Assembly: GCA_002778195.1 (NCBI GenBank)
Contig: PCDI01000002.1
Coordinates: 62,001-126,000 of the forward strand
Direction: 5' to 3'
Origin: Raffaelea ambrosiae
Lineage: Eukaryota; Ascomycota; Sordariomycetes; Ophiostomatales; Ophiostomataceae
Length of the DNA stretch: 64,000 nt
Part shown: positions 11,534-23,464 of the stretch, piece by piece
Position numbering within the stretch: position 1 is the stretch's first letter
How the letters are laid out: each line of letters begins with the position of its first letter
The notes under the pieces: generated by a model
What the model saw: the letters and a program-made list of their open reading frames with translations, nothing else
Told to the model about the DNA's origin: nothing
Database searches by the model: none
Made by a program: the position numbers and the translations under genes

Positions 11534-13144
11534 CTAAAGAGCAGGGCCGCCCCAGCCATCCCGGTGCAGACGGCCAAACCAACTCTGCTTATGAGAGAAA
11601 GTAACTTCGCGCTGCTTCGAAAAGCCAGCATGCTGGAGGTGTTGAATAAACCTGGTGCTGTAAGATACTATGCTGAGGCTTCCTAAAGGGTTTTGTCCTG
11701 TTGCTTACCTCGCATTGTCGACCCGCGGCTCAATGCACACGCTCATAGTTCGATAGTCCGTTGAGAGCATCCAGTGGATAAGAGACGTTAGCCAGAGCTG
11801 GACCCGTCCCCGAGCCCACTCTTCGCCAACGAAAACATGAATGCCTCGGTCGAAGTCGTCTGCTGCTCCTCCAATATACTGTCCGAGCACATCTTCTTTG
11901 ACCCAGTAAATTTCAAAATACCCAAACGGCACACCATCCCACAGTCCAATCACTGGGAAGCTGTGTTGGCTTGAGAGCGCGTTTGTCAGAAAATTAGGAA
12001 CGAAGGAGCCCCAAAATTGCTGGACACGGGGTTTCGCCATCCATAGTTGAAGTAGCGACGAGTCAGAAAGGGTGGATAGACTGCTTGATGCGTCAGGCGG
12101 CTTCGGACCAACAGGCCCTAAATAAGGCACTGCGTGTGTAGACGCCGATGCAACACGGAAAGACAGATATTGATTCACGGAGGGTATAAACCGCGTGTAG
12201 AAGACCTCTCCCATACGTGGTGGCTTTGGTCGAGCCGGGTGTCTGACAGTGCCAGTCATCGTGTACCGTAATGGACTCGGAGGATAGTATGTTGGCAAGT
12301 GTGAGGTGGAAAAAAACGGTCCGATTGGGAAACTCTGCACCGAGGCCATAAAGGTCTGTGTCGTTTGCGGTAGGGCCTGTATGTCTGTAACCCCGTTATC
12401 TCCAGATGCTGCAGCATCGAGAGCAATATTTCGGGGGTTATCAAGTGAAGGGGAACCTGGGCGGCTAGCTGTCGGGGATCCCGGGAATGAAGAAGAGCCG
12501 CTCTTTGTGATGGGTTGCAGTGTGAAGAGAAAGAGCGATGCCGGAATCTGCCAGAACATGTTTTGCGTCACAAACATCTCATCCCAGCCTTGATTGTCTG
12601 CAGTCGCCGAGCTTCCGCTGCCTACACCCACGGCAGAATTTAGCGTGGCGATCAAACCCATGCGTTCCAGCTTCGGAATCAGGTTACGCCCACGCAGCAC
12701 ACCGTCTCGTTTAATGTTGATACGCCACTCGCCACGCGGGCGGCCATGTATTGGTGTCAGGCTTGAGGCAGTCGATTGTGGCAGTAACCGGTCGGGAGCT
12801 GGTTGGTGGAAGTACCAGTAGAGAGTCACCCACAACATCATGGCCATCTGTCGCGTGGGACTGGCAGCTGGCTTGAAGTCGCTGCTGCTGGGATTGCTGA
12901 TGCTCGAGATAAAGAGGCTGTCATTCCGGAGGGTGGGCTTTCGAAACGAGTGAACGTGCGAGCGGCGCTCTGCTTCCGGGCCACCGTCGTCAGAGCTGTC
13001 TTCTGTGTGGAGGACAATTGTCCACCCAACAGGAAAGGGGTTGTGGTGCGTGTTGAGTTCATTGTTCTTGAAGAAGAGACCAGCAAAGACGGGTATGACC
13101 GTGAAGTTTTGCCCATCTGGCAAGCGGACGACTGAGTTAACCAT
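11534..13144 (-). CDS. sidL: N5-hydroxyornithine acetyltransferase, SidL-like
   Basis: Acyltransferase of hydroxamate siderophore synthesis. It acetylates N5-hydroxyornithine, the building block of ferricrocin-type siderophores. Exons are 13144-11709 and 11651-11534 with a 57-nt GT-AG intron, giving 517 residues. The C-terminal 130 residues form the AlcB/IucB (MbtK-like) acetyltransferase domain: FPVIGLWDGVPFGYFEIYWV, then DFDRGIHVFVGEE, RTMSVCIEPRVDNAR across the intron, and GF-K-REVTFSHKQS. The N-terminal part is long and variable, as in SidL. The C-terminus GPAL is not a peroxisomal signal, which argues for cytosolic SidL over peroxisomal SidF. No other siderophore gene lies in the window. 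ATGATAAGG GATA elements lie at the start codon and near 13303; they are possible sites for an iron-responsive GATA factor but are unproven. Confidence 0.88.
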
Positions 13145-16100
13145 GATAAGGCAGGATGGGGAAAGCTGCGGTTATGCTAAGGCCAGCCCTTTTTTCCAAG
13201 CCGTCAATGTGAAGTTCCGAATCAAGCGGGATTGCCGGCGGCTGGTTGGGGTTGCCCACGTCTCGCCCGGGGGTTGCTTCCGGATCGGCTCGTCCTGAGC
13301 TGTTATGATAAGGTGGTAGCCAAAGAGCTGGGACGGCGAATTAGCCTACACCGAGACGACAGGACACCGACGGCTGTCTAGGAAATATACCTTACAGGAT
13401 TGTACGTTGCTTCAAGATGCCACGGACTGAAGCCTTCAGCTATGACAAGCCTCATCAATGCTTGCCAATGCTGTTGTGGTGAGAGGTTAACCAGCACGAA
13501 CAACAATCTACGATCAGCACTCAACGGGTTAAAGTGGGGCTCGACAGGTCGGATGGCGGGGGGTCCAGAGCTCAATGGGACCGCAGGGTGGGGTAGCTCG
13601 GCTCGTCTTCCCAAAACAGGGACGTAATACGCGCAAACTGACCTGCAACGCCAACAAAGGAGGTCCTGTAGAATCCAGCCTTATCGTTCAGTCAGAGCAT
13701 TTCGAAAGTATGCCTGGCATCCCTCTGTTGAAAACTTTAGTCTGTCTTAGCCTTTACCCCAAATCCGAGCTATGAGTAGATGTCCCGCAGACAACTACTC
13801 TCATTGCCAGCCGAGACGTTCCCGTTGAGCAACTTGCTTTCTTGCCTGGTAAGACACAGGCCGTCTAACCCATAATATTTTGTTTTCTCTAATTTCCACA
13901 TAGTTGTGAATCGGCTATGAATAACTCTGATAGTATGTAATATTGTTTAATAAAACCAAGCACGGGCCATTCCCAGGTAAGCTTCCCGCACCAAGGCACA
14001 CATATTCGACATCCAGAACGTACCTTTTCTTTCAGAGCCTCACAGGCACACCCTCTAACCCAAAATTGTGATTTCCTGTAATTTTTGTATATCATTCTCG
14101 TGAAAAGACGCACGTTTACTTCCGTCCAATATCGTTAGTTGTTTAAACAGATTAGACGGGATTTGGCGGCTAGTTCTACAAACACGAACATGTTAAAGTT
14201 CATCTCTACTCAATGGCAGGCTGTTCGTTCTTGAGACATAGACGGTATGTGTGTATGTAGGTGGCTCTTTGATGCGGTTTAGTTGCTTAACCCTTATTGA
14301 TATGACCTATGAATGCAGGTCATAGGTGTAGGCGACTTCTGTGCAAGCCAAACCTCTATGTTAAATACTTTGAAATGCTAGTGAGTATATGTTGAAAAGA
14401 TGTCGAGTTAACTCCACGTCTAATAGTATTCGGTTTTCTTTTCCTAGATCCTCTAGGTTGACATCTTGCTTACGATGAATTAGAAATGCCATAATTATGG
14501 TCTGACCTTGCTTCTTTTATGGGCCAAATAGAAATGGGATCTCGTTCTTGTTCTATTGCAAATACAGCAGCATTTATGGTACGATTTAAATAGACTCGTA
14601 AAGTAATTTTTAATTTTTGATTCTTTGAACGTCTAGCCCTCTTTATACAATCAACAGTTTGTAACACGGTCTTCATAATGTGGTGAGCCGTCCGAGTCGC
14701 CACAGCACCCTGGGGGTGAAGATAGCTAGCTATACAAATCGTTTGTCAAAAGAGACATACCATGGAGAAGGATGTATCAGTACTTTCTCTTCGGAGTTTC
14801 TAAGTCACCGACATCCCAGACCCACTGATCCCACTGCCGAGTCCCACTATCACATGGCCACCGCCGAAAAAATGATCATCATGCTTTTAAACTCCCTGGT
14901 CCAACGTTCTGTCCAGTTAAAAAAGAACGGAATGCATAACACATGCTCCAGAGACAATCCCGCCGTTCGACATACCACAACAGTCCTAGTGCTAATATGT
15001 GCTTACATTTCGAGGGCATAACCTTGGTAGCGGCGAATAGCAAGCATGGGGCAAAGGGACACCATTGTTTACTTGCGTAAATCAAGAGCCTTCGCTGCAA
15101 CCACTCAATGCTTGTACGTCAGGAAATCGATTGACTACTCACATTGTTTAAACTATAATCTCTTGAGATGCTTTACGAAAAGGAGAGCCCGGGAACGAAC
15201 ATCTTGCTATAGGGTGTGTTCGTGAAATATCTGTGAGGCATGGGTACATGTGGACATAACGTGAGACGCTAACTTGTGTGCCACGTCAGCTTTTGATAAT
15301 ACGTAGCTTCATGCTGATGTGCACCTCCACTGCACGAGGCTGTGTGGTTAGATTTGGAGCTTTAAAACATAGTTTCTCCTTATTAGTTGGAAAGGAACTG
15401 ATTACCGAGTGCAGCCTTCATTCTCATCGGTCGATAAACTCTATAGCTGTCTGAAAGAATGAAGAATAATAGTAAAACGGGGCATGATATTACATTCAGG
15501 GCGTCTTGGTCCTACCGATTATTGTTATAGAGATAAGTACCATAAATTTAGGGTTCGCATGTGGGTGTGCATTTGCATCCAATGACGGTTTGTGCAAGGC
15601 TGAAACAAACAGGGCCTAGGCAGACCGGCACGGACTAACTGCATCTGGTGCCGATGCCTTTGTTTGTACAAGCTATCATGAAAGATCCGTCTCGAGATCT
15701 TTTATGACCCCTTTCGAACCTGCCCCGTCAAGCATGCGGAATGTAATACATAGTTTTGGGACAGAAATAGAGATAAGCAAACAATTGTGGCATGGTGACG
15801 TCGAGGCTATGGCTCGCCATGCCCAGCATCAGGCAGCAGACGGTAAGAGCCACACCCACTGCGTTGCATGTCTACTTACAGTGACCATGGAAGTAGCATA
15901 TCAGGTGGGCGCCGCACATTTCTTGGCTTGAGCATGACACAGTACTTACTTCGAAGGAGGTCGACCGCAGGAGCTTCACAGCCGGGGTAATGAGGGTCAA
16001 CTTTCCCCGTTGGGGAAAAAAAATTGAAATGCTGTACGTATTGATAATTCGGGCATGCGTGAATAAAAAACCATAACACGTATTAGAAAGGAAAACTGTA

Positions 16101-16180
16101 GATTAGATGTCTTCTGACTGAGGTGCACAGGGAGCGAAATATCGCCAAGTGAAATTAGGTCTGACTTGACCCTCATGCGT
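13145..16180. other. Gene-free, AT-rich accessory stretch
   Basis: Three kilobases without a supportable gene between divergent-side sidL and the 3' end of yvh1. From about 13.85 to 15.6 kb the base composition turns AT-rich compared with the gene-bearing flanks. Two imperfect copies of a stretch of about 45 bp, each beginning CTAACCCA and followed by AT-rich sequence, lie near 13866 and 14058. A minus-strand frame at 14470-14703 (77 codons) may be a fragment of a mobile element, but I cannot name a family. An inverted repeat ACCTATGA/TCATAGGT lies at 14305-14327. Confidence 0.45.
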
Positions 16181-17442
16181 TTACAGATTCTCCGCTTTGT
16201 TGTTTCCAGTTGCTGTAGTCGTATCTTTTAGAGGTAGACGTATACCAAACATGGCGACAGATGCTGCTTTGTCCCGTCCCAGATTTTGTATCTGGTCCAC
16301 CTTGCTCCGCTGAAGAGAGAATGCAGGACACACCCATTCATGGCAGCTACACTTAAACCCCTGCCAGGAATAGCGGCCGATAGAAGCGTTGCACGATAGG
16401 TTCGGACAAACTAGCCGGCCTTCTAACGCACCCTCTTCTAACACGGGACGCATCCAAGACAAAGGTTCCACAAAATAGTGCGGACAAGGAGGACTTGTGT
16501 GGTCGTTATTCTCTCCTTTGCCGGGTTGATGAGGTATTATGAACTTTGAATCTGCCAGCACTTGCCTGCATTTCTTGCATCGCAACTGCACGTCAGATGA
16601 GCCAGGCACGGAGGACAGACCAGCGGCCTTCCTGTTTGCATTTGTTGAATGGTCCACTGAGTCTTCCTCATCGCCGAACCAAAGCCTGCCTGGAGCCCTC
16701 CCTATTTTGGCGCTTTCTTCAACGTCTTTCTGGTATATCCACCGCTGATACATAGCATTCTTCTCCACGGAATCATCGGAGCCGGCGGGACACCCCATTT
16801 TCCACCAGAGAGCGAGCTGCTTCATAAACCCAGGATTGGGCTCCACAATCGGCCGAGATTGGCGCAACAGACCCAAAGCCGCCTGAACAGCACCCTCTGC
16901 AGCATCCGGGGGGAAGGGATTTAATGCGCTTGCGCCGCCCCCAAATCGGCGGGGGTATTTCCAGAGCAAAAACGCTATTACGGCCGTGGCAGACCGAGAT
17001 TTGCCCATAGCGCAGTGAACATACACGGCGCCCGACCCCGCTGGCGTAGACTCATCAGAAGATGCCCGCATCACAGTTTCGGCTCCATCGGCTCTATCAC
17101 CGGCCTGTGTTGCTGCTGGCTGGAGTAGCTCTGAGGTCAGTCCCTCCTCAATGAAGCGAACACACCGAGGTAGATGGACAAGAATGTCTTCATCCTCGAC
17201 ATCGTCAACGTCTATGAAAAGACGCCTTCGTGTGCTGTCAACATCGCGGTCAGTTGGAAATTGCTGCAAGACAGACAATATGTGAGTGACGCCATGGCTG
17301 TCAAGCATTCCCTTGTGGTGAGCGGCAAATGCACTGTAAAGTAGGCTTATGTCAGAGCGTGGAACAGCAACATAAGGACAACGCATAGAACCTACCTCCC
17401 AATATAAAGTTTGTCATCTCCTGGAACTCTGTCTAACGGCAT
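16181..17442 (-). CDS. yvh1: Dual-specificity phosphatase Yvh1
   Basis: Protein phosphatase with a zinc-binding tail. In yeast it releases Mrt4 from pre-60S ribosomes and affects growth, sporulation and autophagy. Exons are 17442-17396 and 17333-16181, giving 399 residues. The first exon (MPLDRVPGDDKLYIG) joins in phase with SAFAAHHKGMLDSHGVTHILSVL, the usual Yvh1 N-terminus. The catalytic loop HCAMGKSRS (HCxxGxxRS) has its nucleophile at about C123. The C-terminal zinc-binding region has RCKKCRQVL, CPHYFVEPLSWM, CPNLSCNASIG and FKCSCHEWVCPAF, with the cysteine pattern typical of the family. An Asp/Glu-rich insert and a Ser/Ala-rich loop separate beta strands in the phosphatase domain. Identification is secure. 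Confidence 0.95.
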
Positions 17443-18724
17443 GTTTCCTGCTTTGGGTCTGCCTGAAGGCTTCCTAGTTGCTATATCCACCAGATGCGGG
17501 TTGGTAGTTGTAGTTGATTTGAGGTGCCATGTGCCACTGCCTGAAGAAGATTGCTGCCGAATCGAATTGTGACGAACTTCACGAATTAGAGGACCGGGAC
17601 AGAGGTGAAAAGCTGGATGAAAAGAGAAGCTAAAAGCTAGCTAGCCAATAGCAGAGACCCGCATAGGCTAATCCCTGCAGCGCCTACACGTGATGTGAGA
17701 TCACGTGATAAAATACCTGCGACAGATTAAAACCTGCTCTATTCAGCCCTGCGAGCGGAGATGGCGCACGTGCCTGTGTGCGTGCGGGTGTGCCGGTCCA
17801 ATCCTACCGGGCGTTAATAGTTAAAGATTAGCCACTGACGGGACCTACGGCTCATAAGTCCTTGCTGCTGGATTCTGCACCTCCCTGTTGGCCAGAATAC
17901 GAAAATGGATAATAGACGCATGAAAATGCAACCTGCCGGACGGGAGTTGTCGCTACGATGGCCAAGGCACGTTGCATGAGAAGGGCGGTCTGCCTGATTT
18001 CCACAAACACTCTTCCACGAACGCGCCTCCAAGTTGCTGATGTTTTTCCACGGCTAGGAATCTTACATACTAAACGGGCCGACGGACAGAATGGCTGGCA
18101 ACGGTTAGGGCTACATACTATGTAACACACGGTAAAGCGACCAAGATACAACGCTACCATCGAAGCGGGCAGCGTAAGCCGTGGGGCTATGGGACGCCCA
18201 GGTCAGTTTTGGTCACATCGACACTTTGCGCGATAATTTCCCCCTAAAGGTACCTGGGACACTCACATCTCGCCAGATCAATTGGAGCTATGATGCTTTG
18301 TAATTCAAAGCGACACACGTATCACATGTCTTCTAAGAATGAATCGCAATAGCCTAGTCGTGCAGTTTCTATTTATCTTGTGATCGTCACGGATGCCTGC
18401 AGGTGTCAGCAGGTGCCCCGCGCCCCGTAGGCGCTCATAGATTTTGTTCTTCCCATGTGTGTTTATTCTAGTTTTGACCGTCCGATCCATGGTGCTTGGA
18501 GGTGCATGAAAGATAGATACCGTACCATATTGCTCTTGCAGATGCCAAAAATGAAATGACCTAGTAATGAAACAAACCCTTCATGATAATCAAACCCAAT
18601 AAGAAAACGCAAGCACGTGGAGGGTGCTAACCTTCAACCAGTAACCCTCAACTAAAACAAAAACTGAATGGAAATGTAACGCCTTGTGTACCAAACCAAT
18701 GCTGCTATTCATGACTCGCCGTGA
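17443..18724. promoter_or_regulatory. yvh1 upstream region with paired E-boxes
   Basis: 1.28 kb with no gene seen. At 17687-17707 CACGTGAT and ATCACGTG form an inverted pair separated by five bases, about 250 bp before the yvh1 ATG; each contains the CACGTG core of bHLH factors. A further CACGTG lies at 18614-18619, near the 3' side of the zinc-finger gene. TACTATGTA lies at 18116-18124. Confidence 0.45.
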
Positions 18725-20687
18725 TCATCGCAACGGTAAAGGCGGTTCCTCCTCCATCATACATGCATTCTCGAGCATGTTCGTCCATTTGCCACTTGTG
18801 CCAGCATGACTGTGCTTGAGATGCTGGCGGAAGTGATCAGCTCGGAAAAATTTTTTGCTGGCGTTGCACTCGCGGAACTTGTGAACGTCTTGCAGGTGTC
18901 GTATGCGGTCGTCCCAGTCTTGTTCGGTGGTGTGCCGAGTGTCTGACCTGCCGGTAACGAAGCCGCTGCGTATAAATTCCTCGCCGCAGTATCCACATGT
19001 GTCTGCCTCGCCTGGCCGGAACGTGCTTTCGTGGAACGCCCGGTCATAGCTGGACAGCGCAGCGCAAGACCAGCTGTGGCGCCGCACATGGAGCGAGTTT
19101 TGGTGTCGTTCCGCCTCGTTCTTGTTTTTGAAGCGATTCCCACAGTAATTGCACTCATACTGCTTTTCCATCTCGTGTGCTCTGTTGTGAAAGGACACAT
19201 TAGTACCGGCGGATTAGAAGAAGTTGGATTCGAGAGTTGACTCACCTGAGCTGCTCTTCAGACTCAAATTTCTTTGGCTTCTTCGGGCAGCAATCGCACA
19301 TGAAAAAGTCCGTCCGTTTGAGCAAACCGGTAGCCTTGGCCATGTCTGGCACGCGCCGCGTAGGAGATGCAAGCACACGGGCTTGTTCACTGACGGTGCG
19401 ATGATGCGGTGTCCGAGACACAGTAGACCGTGGCGAGATGGTCAATGGTATGGATGGGACAAAAGGTGATGTACATGCGCTCGTTGTATCAACGGGGGAC
19501 AATCCACTGGCAGGCGAGATGCCCCCCGGAGACCGCCTTCCTGGTCCAAATGACATGGCGCTGCTGGTCACACTAGTAGCAGCAGGCGACAGGCTTGAAT
19601 TGTAAGATCCATTCCGACCCACAGACGAGACAGACGACAGCGAGTCCTGGGTGTTGGCGCTGAGCCTGGGCGCAGGCGAGCCGCGTGAGGAACCGTCTCG
19701 CCAGCGCAAAAGGTCGCTCGCTGGAATCGCATATTGTGTAATCGGTGGCTCATCACCACCGGGTGGAGACGACGCACGACGCTTCTGGCCTGCCGCCTGG
19801 TAGTCTCCCGGGGCTGGTGGCCTCGCCATGGCCCCGTCGATGTGAAAATTTCGCAAGCGGCTCGTTTCTTCCATGGGAAAACTTGTGTCGTCATCTGCTG
19901 TGTCTCGCGACGCAATAGAAGCAGGCTCATCCGGGCCGCCGCTGAGGTATCCGCGGCGGGAAGGTATGTCGGGCGATCTGTCTAGGTCTCGTGGGTCCCT
20001 CGGGGATCTGTATTCATTGGGGTAATGGCTAAACGGCGTGCTACGTGGTGACACGGCTGAGTGTAAGGGGGTCTCGGTGAAACGACTAGGTGAGTCAAGG
20101 AGAGAACCATGCTGCTGCTTCATTCTCGTAGGCAACGACAGCGGCTGCAGGGTCGGGAAGCGGTCTGTCGGGCGCATTGGATCACGGGCGGGGGCACTCA
20201 AGGCGTTGCGTGGTGGCGAGCGGTTGTCTAGGGTTCTTCGCATGTCCAGCTTCTTAAGCAGGGAATTGTCGTACGCATCTGCGCTGTACTTGAACTGGTA
20301 GAGGTCATGGTGTAAGCCAAACTTTGTCGACCCGAACGAATCCCGGCCGCGTGACTCCATAGAATGGTAGCCTTCGTCCTTGTCTGGGCGGGTCTTGTAA
20401 TTCGGCAGTTCCTCAAGGGGTTCAAGGTCACGGCGACAGTACTCTTCTGCCGTGGTAGACATAGGCCCGTTGACAGGCACGACTCGTGGCGGCGGTAACG
20501 GGGGCGGCGCGTGGTGATGATCTGAGCTATTGGGAATCGACATTGGGATTGAGGCGAGACTTGGAGAGAAAGACGAGGAGAAGGAAGGCCGGCCGCGATC
20601 TCCGAAGGGCCTTCTTGAAGGGGCGTTGTCGTCTATGTATATGGAGGGGAGAGTAGTCCCCTCCTGGTTGCGTTTTGGTATCTCCAT
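18725..20687 (-). CDS. C2H2 zinc-finger transcription factor, conserved filamentous-fungal type
   Basis: Exons are 20687-19246 and 19181-18725, giving 632 residues. The first 460 residues are low-complexity (Pro, Ser, Arg, Asp) and predicted disordered. The C-terminal 165 residues carry the zinc fingers: a CDCCPKKPKKFESEEQLR start just before the intron, a classical finger CNYCGNRFKNKNEAERHQNSLH, a CGYCGEEF unit with distant histidines, and SKKFFRADHFRQHLKHSH. This C-terminal block is strongly conserved in Pezizomycotina by my recollection, but I cannot give a functional name. The last unit shows one cysteine (CNASKKFF), so it may not bind zinc in the normal way. The start at 20687 is the first ATG of the frame. 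The frame stays open to 20996 without an ATG. A long pyrimidine-rich leader precedes it, common for fungal developmental regulators. Confidence 0.85.
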
Positions 20688-22260
20688 GTTTGTTGAAGGT
20701 ACGACGGCCTTGGTGGTCTCTCCTGTTCGTGGAGGTAACTTAGAGAGATGTTCGCCACAAGAGCTGCAGCAGAACAGCTGGGCAGGGGGGCAGGCCCGCC
20801 AGATTTTATGAGGTTGGCCGCCAAGAGAGAGGTCCAGGAAGGAAGGAGAGCGCGTTCGTCCAATTCTTGCTAGGCAGGTGTCCAATAGTCGTGAAAAGAA
20901 ACTCTGGCGCAACGTGGTCGCAAGGGTGCTAGCACATTCGGCAGCTTGGAAGCTGGCGTGTCCGAGAACACAGGGCGAGAGCAAATAGGAGGGCAAGGAG
21001 GGCGTCGACCAGAAAATATACGAATTATCGCCACTGCGTAATGTGTCGAATCATAGCTTGCGTCAAGAGTTGAAGGAGGACAAGGAAGTGGGTGCGTGGC
21101 TAAGAAATGAATTGAGTAGCATGCAATATGCAATGGCGAGTGAAGGGGAAGGAAAACGAGGAGCAAAGCGAAGAGAGGACGAAAGCACGCAAGAAAGTCC
21201 AACAGGAGGAAACAGAAGTCTGAAAATAGGAGGAAACCCAGAAGGAGTCAAGGAGCTGGTCAAGGAGAGATAACCGGAAAGAAACAGAAAAGCAACAAGA
21301 AAGGCAGGGGAGTAAAAGTAGGTAAAGACCAAGCCAAGCAGTGGTCAAAACGGCTGCTTGTCAGCAAAAGGTAAGGAGGTACAAAGTAGAAACGGCGAAT
21401 AAGGACGCAGCGGGCGGTGTGGGGGACGAAGAAGTCGACGGAGGGAAAGACGAAAAAGAGAAGAGGTAGAATGGCAAAAGGGCGTGGTCATGTCCCTGCA
21501 AGGTCGCGCAGAGAGGCAAAAAGAAGCAAAGAAGGGAGATGGCGAAAAAAAACCTTCCAAATCGAAAAGCGAAAAAAAGCCACCAGGCAGCGTACCTGTG
21601 GAAGTTGTCGTTGTTGGCTAGGCCAGCCGGTGGGATAGGATATGGGAATGGCAGACAGGCTGGGATTTGGCGGAGCTCTGTTCAGCCCTGGGAATTGGTG
21701 GAGGGCGTGAATGGGGAAGGTTTCTAGCTAGAGCCGTTCAGCTGGGAAAGGCACAAAGGAAAACGCCGAGCAGGAAAAAGGAACACGAAGATGACGGGGG
21801 AGGCGATTCTGGCCAAGGGGGAAAGGGCCACAGAGCCAAACTAGCGCAGAAACGAAGCGGCCACCGCCTTCCGCGTACTGTGCCCTGCGTTCCGGTCGCT
21901 CTTGCCCTGCAGTTCTGGGGTTCTGGGGTTTCTGTGGCGAGTTGCTCCTGCCTAATCGGTTCAAAAGGGATGTGCTTGAAGCGGTAGCCCGGACGAAAGC
22001 TGCAGCGTCGAGTGCTGAGAGAGGTGTACTCGAACAATGCACGAGGAAGGGAAAGAAAAATTAGACAAGAAGCAAGACAGCGAGAAACAGAAAAGAAAGA
22101 AAGAGGTGAGAGAAGAAAGAAAGGAGGGAGCAGGAACTGGGAGCGACGAGGGGAGAGGGGTGCACTGGATGTAAAAGTAGCCATGCAGTCGCGGAATGGT
22201 GGAGGAGTGAGCCAAAAGAAGCCATGGAAGGCAAGGAAGGCAAGGAAGGTCCCAGGATGG
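20688..22260 (-). promoter_or_regulatory. Long pyrimidine-rich leader/promoter of the C2H2 gene
   Basis: Over about 1.5 kb the sense (minus) strand is strongly pyrimidine-biased, and the plus strand is correspondingly rich in AAG, GGAA and GAGA; the bias is greatest at 21060-21600 and 22020-22250. Open frames here, including a long minus-strand one at 21738-22673, are low-complexity products of this bias. CT-rich leaders are common in fungal genes, but this one is exceptionally long. Confidence 0.5.
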
Positions 22261-23410
22261 GCGGGCCTTGGTCCCTCCCAGGCAGTCTTAATGTGACGCT
22301 GTAAGATGCATGTACATAAGATACATAACCACCAGGCGGAGACTGCTAGCACAGAGCTGGCGGTGGGGCACCAGCGACGACAGGACCGTTCATGGCAGTT
22401 AGTGTGAGATGGGAGCTCGACAGATGCAGCGATGCGGCGTGATTGGGGGCGTGCTGGATGGTGTCGTGCCGGGGACAAGCTCGTCAGGGAAGTATAACTA
22501 CGGTGTAAGATACTAAGCGAGTATTTCAAAGTAAGTTGCAAATAGCATCCATGTCCGAAGACGTGCGTCAACGGCGGGATGCGGCTTGCTGGACAATACG
22601 TGCAGAGTACGCAGTCGGCAAATACGTACGAGAACGCGAGCGCGCGTGTAGGTAAGTCGGGACGAGCACGCACAGCAAATGAAAGATACTTTACTATGTA
22701 TGTTATTAGCAGTGACCAGGAAGCACGGGGTGGCCCTGGTGCAAGGGGGGTGTCATCAGCGAGGAAGGCAAGTCTTCATATTGCCCACCTAGGACACCCA
22801 CTACGAGTAGGTGGAGGGGGGGCAATGTACATAGTAGCAGGATACATAGGAAGATACAACGGCAGCGACAGTGGGCAGGTATCGGTACGTAGGTATCTTA
22901 CCTTTGTACCTCGCCCAGGCGGGGCGATTCTGGTCGCCCGCCGACCTGCAGAAGCACAGACGGTTCTTCTTATTTTTTTTTTTGCTTTGCTTTTCTTTTC
23001 TTTTTCGGCGGGCGGGCTCGGCAGCCAGTCCACACCTGCAGCCCCCATCCACTCAGCCCAACCAGGTTGTGCGCTGTGGTAGAGGGTGAGGCCGAGAGAC
23101 AGGAGGGCCACGGGCTTGGCGGAGGGAAAAGCTGCCACGACTGGTTCGATTGATGCTCAGACCCAGCGACAACCACACGCCCCCCGTGTGCTAAGGACAG
23201 GGGCACGATAGGGGGGGTGGGGAGGGCTGGTATGTAATACAATCTTTGCACAGGACCCTTCCACACATAGGGGGTGAGGTCTTACTGGGGCAACACTTGC
23301 AGCCTGTTGCAGGTTGTTGCTATTAGCTAGTGTAAGATACCAACTCCAGGGGGTGAGACTGGCTAGTGCTCGGCGCGGCGTTTTCCACTGCCACTCCGGG
23401 AGTGGTCTGT

Positions 23411-23464
23411 GGGTTTTGTGGCCTCTGTGGGTTCTCTGGCCCCGGTGGGTTCTCTGGCCTCGGT
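23411..23464 (+). repeat. 18-bp tandem repeat, three copies
   Basis: Three adjacent 18-bp units start at 23411, 23429 and 23447. Copies 2 and 3 (GGGTTCTCTGGCCCCGGT and GGGTTCTCTGGCCTCGGT) differ at one base; copy 1 is more diverged. The repeat lies in the gene desert. Confidence 0.85.

Noticed and set aside
14470..14703. 77-codon frame as a retrotransposon protein
   Set aside because: The look is suggestive, but no diagnostic residues (reverse transcriptase, integrase or transposase) were found, so no element is claimed.
21738..22673. 311-codon open frame, minus strand
   Set aside because: Composition is low-complexity and follows the strong C/T bias of the region; no family similarity, no splice partners, and it overlaps leader-like sequence.
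22579..23082. 167-codon open frame, plus strand, in the desert
   Set aside because: No similarity, and it spans a T-run and motif-rich non-coding sequence.
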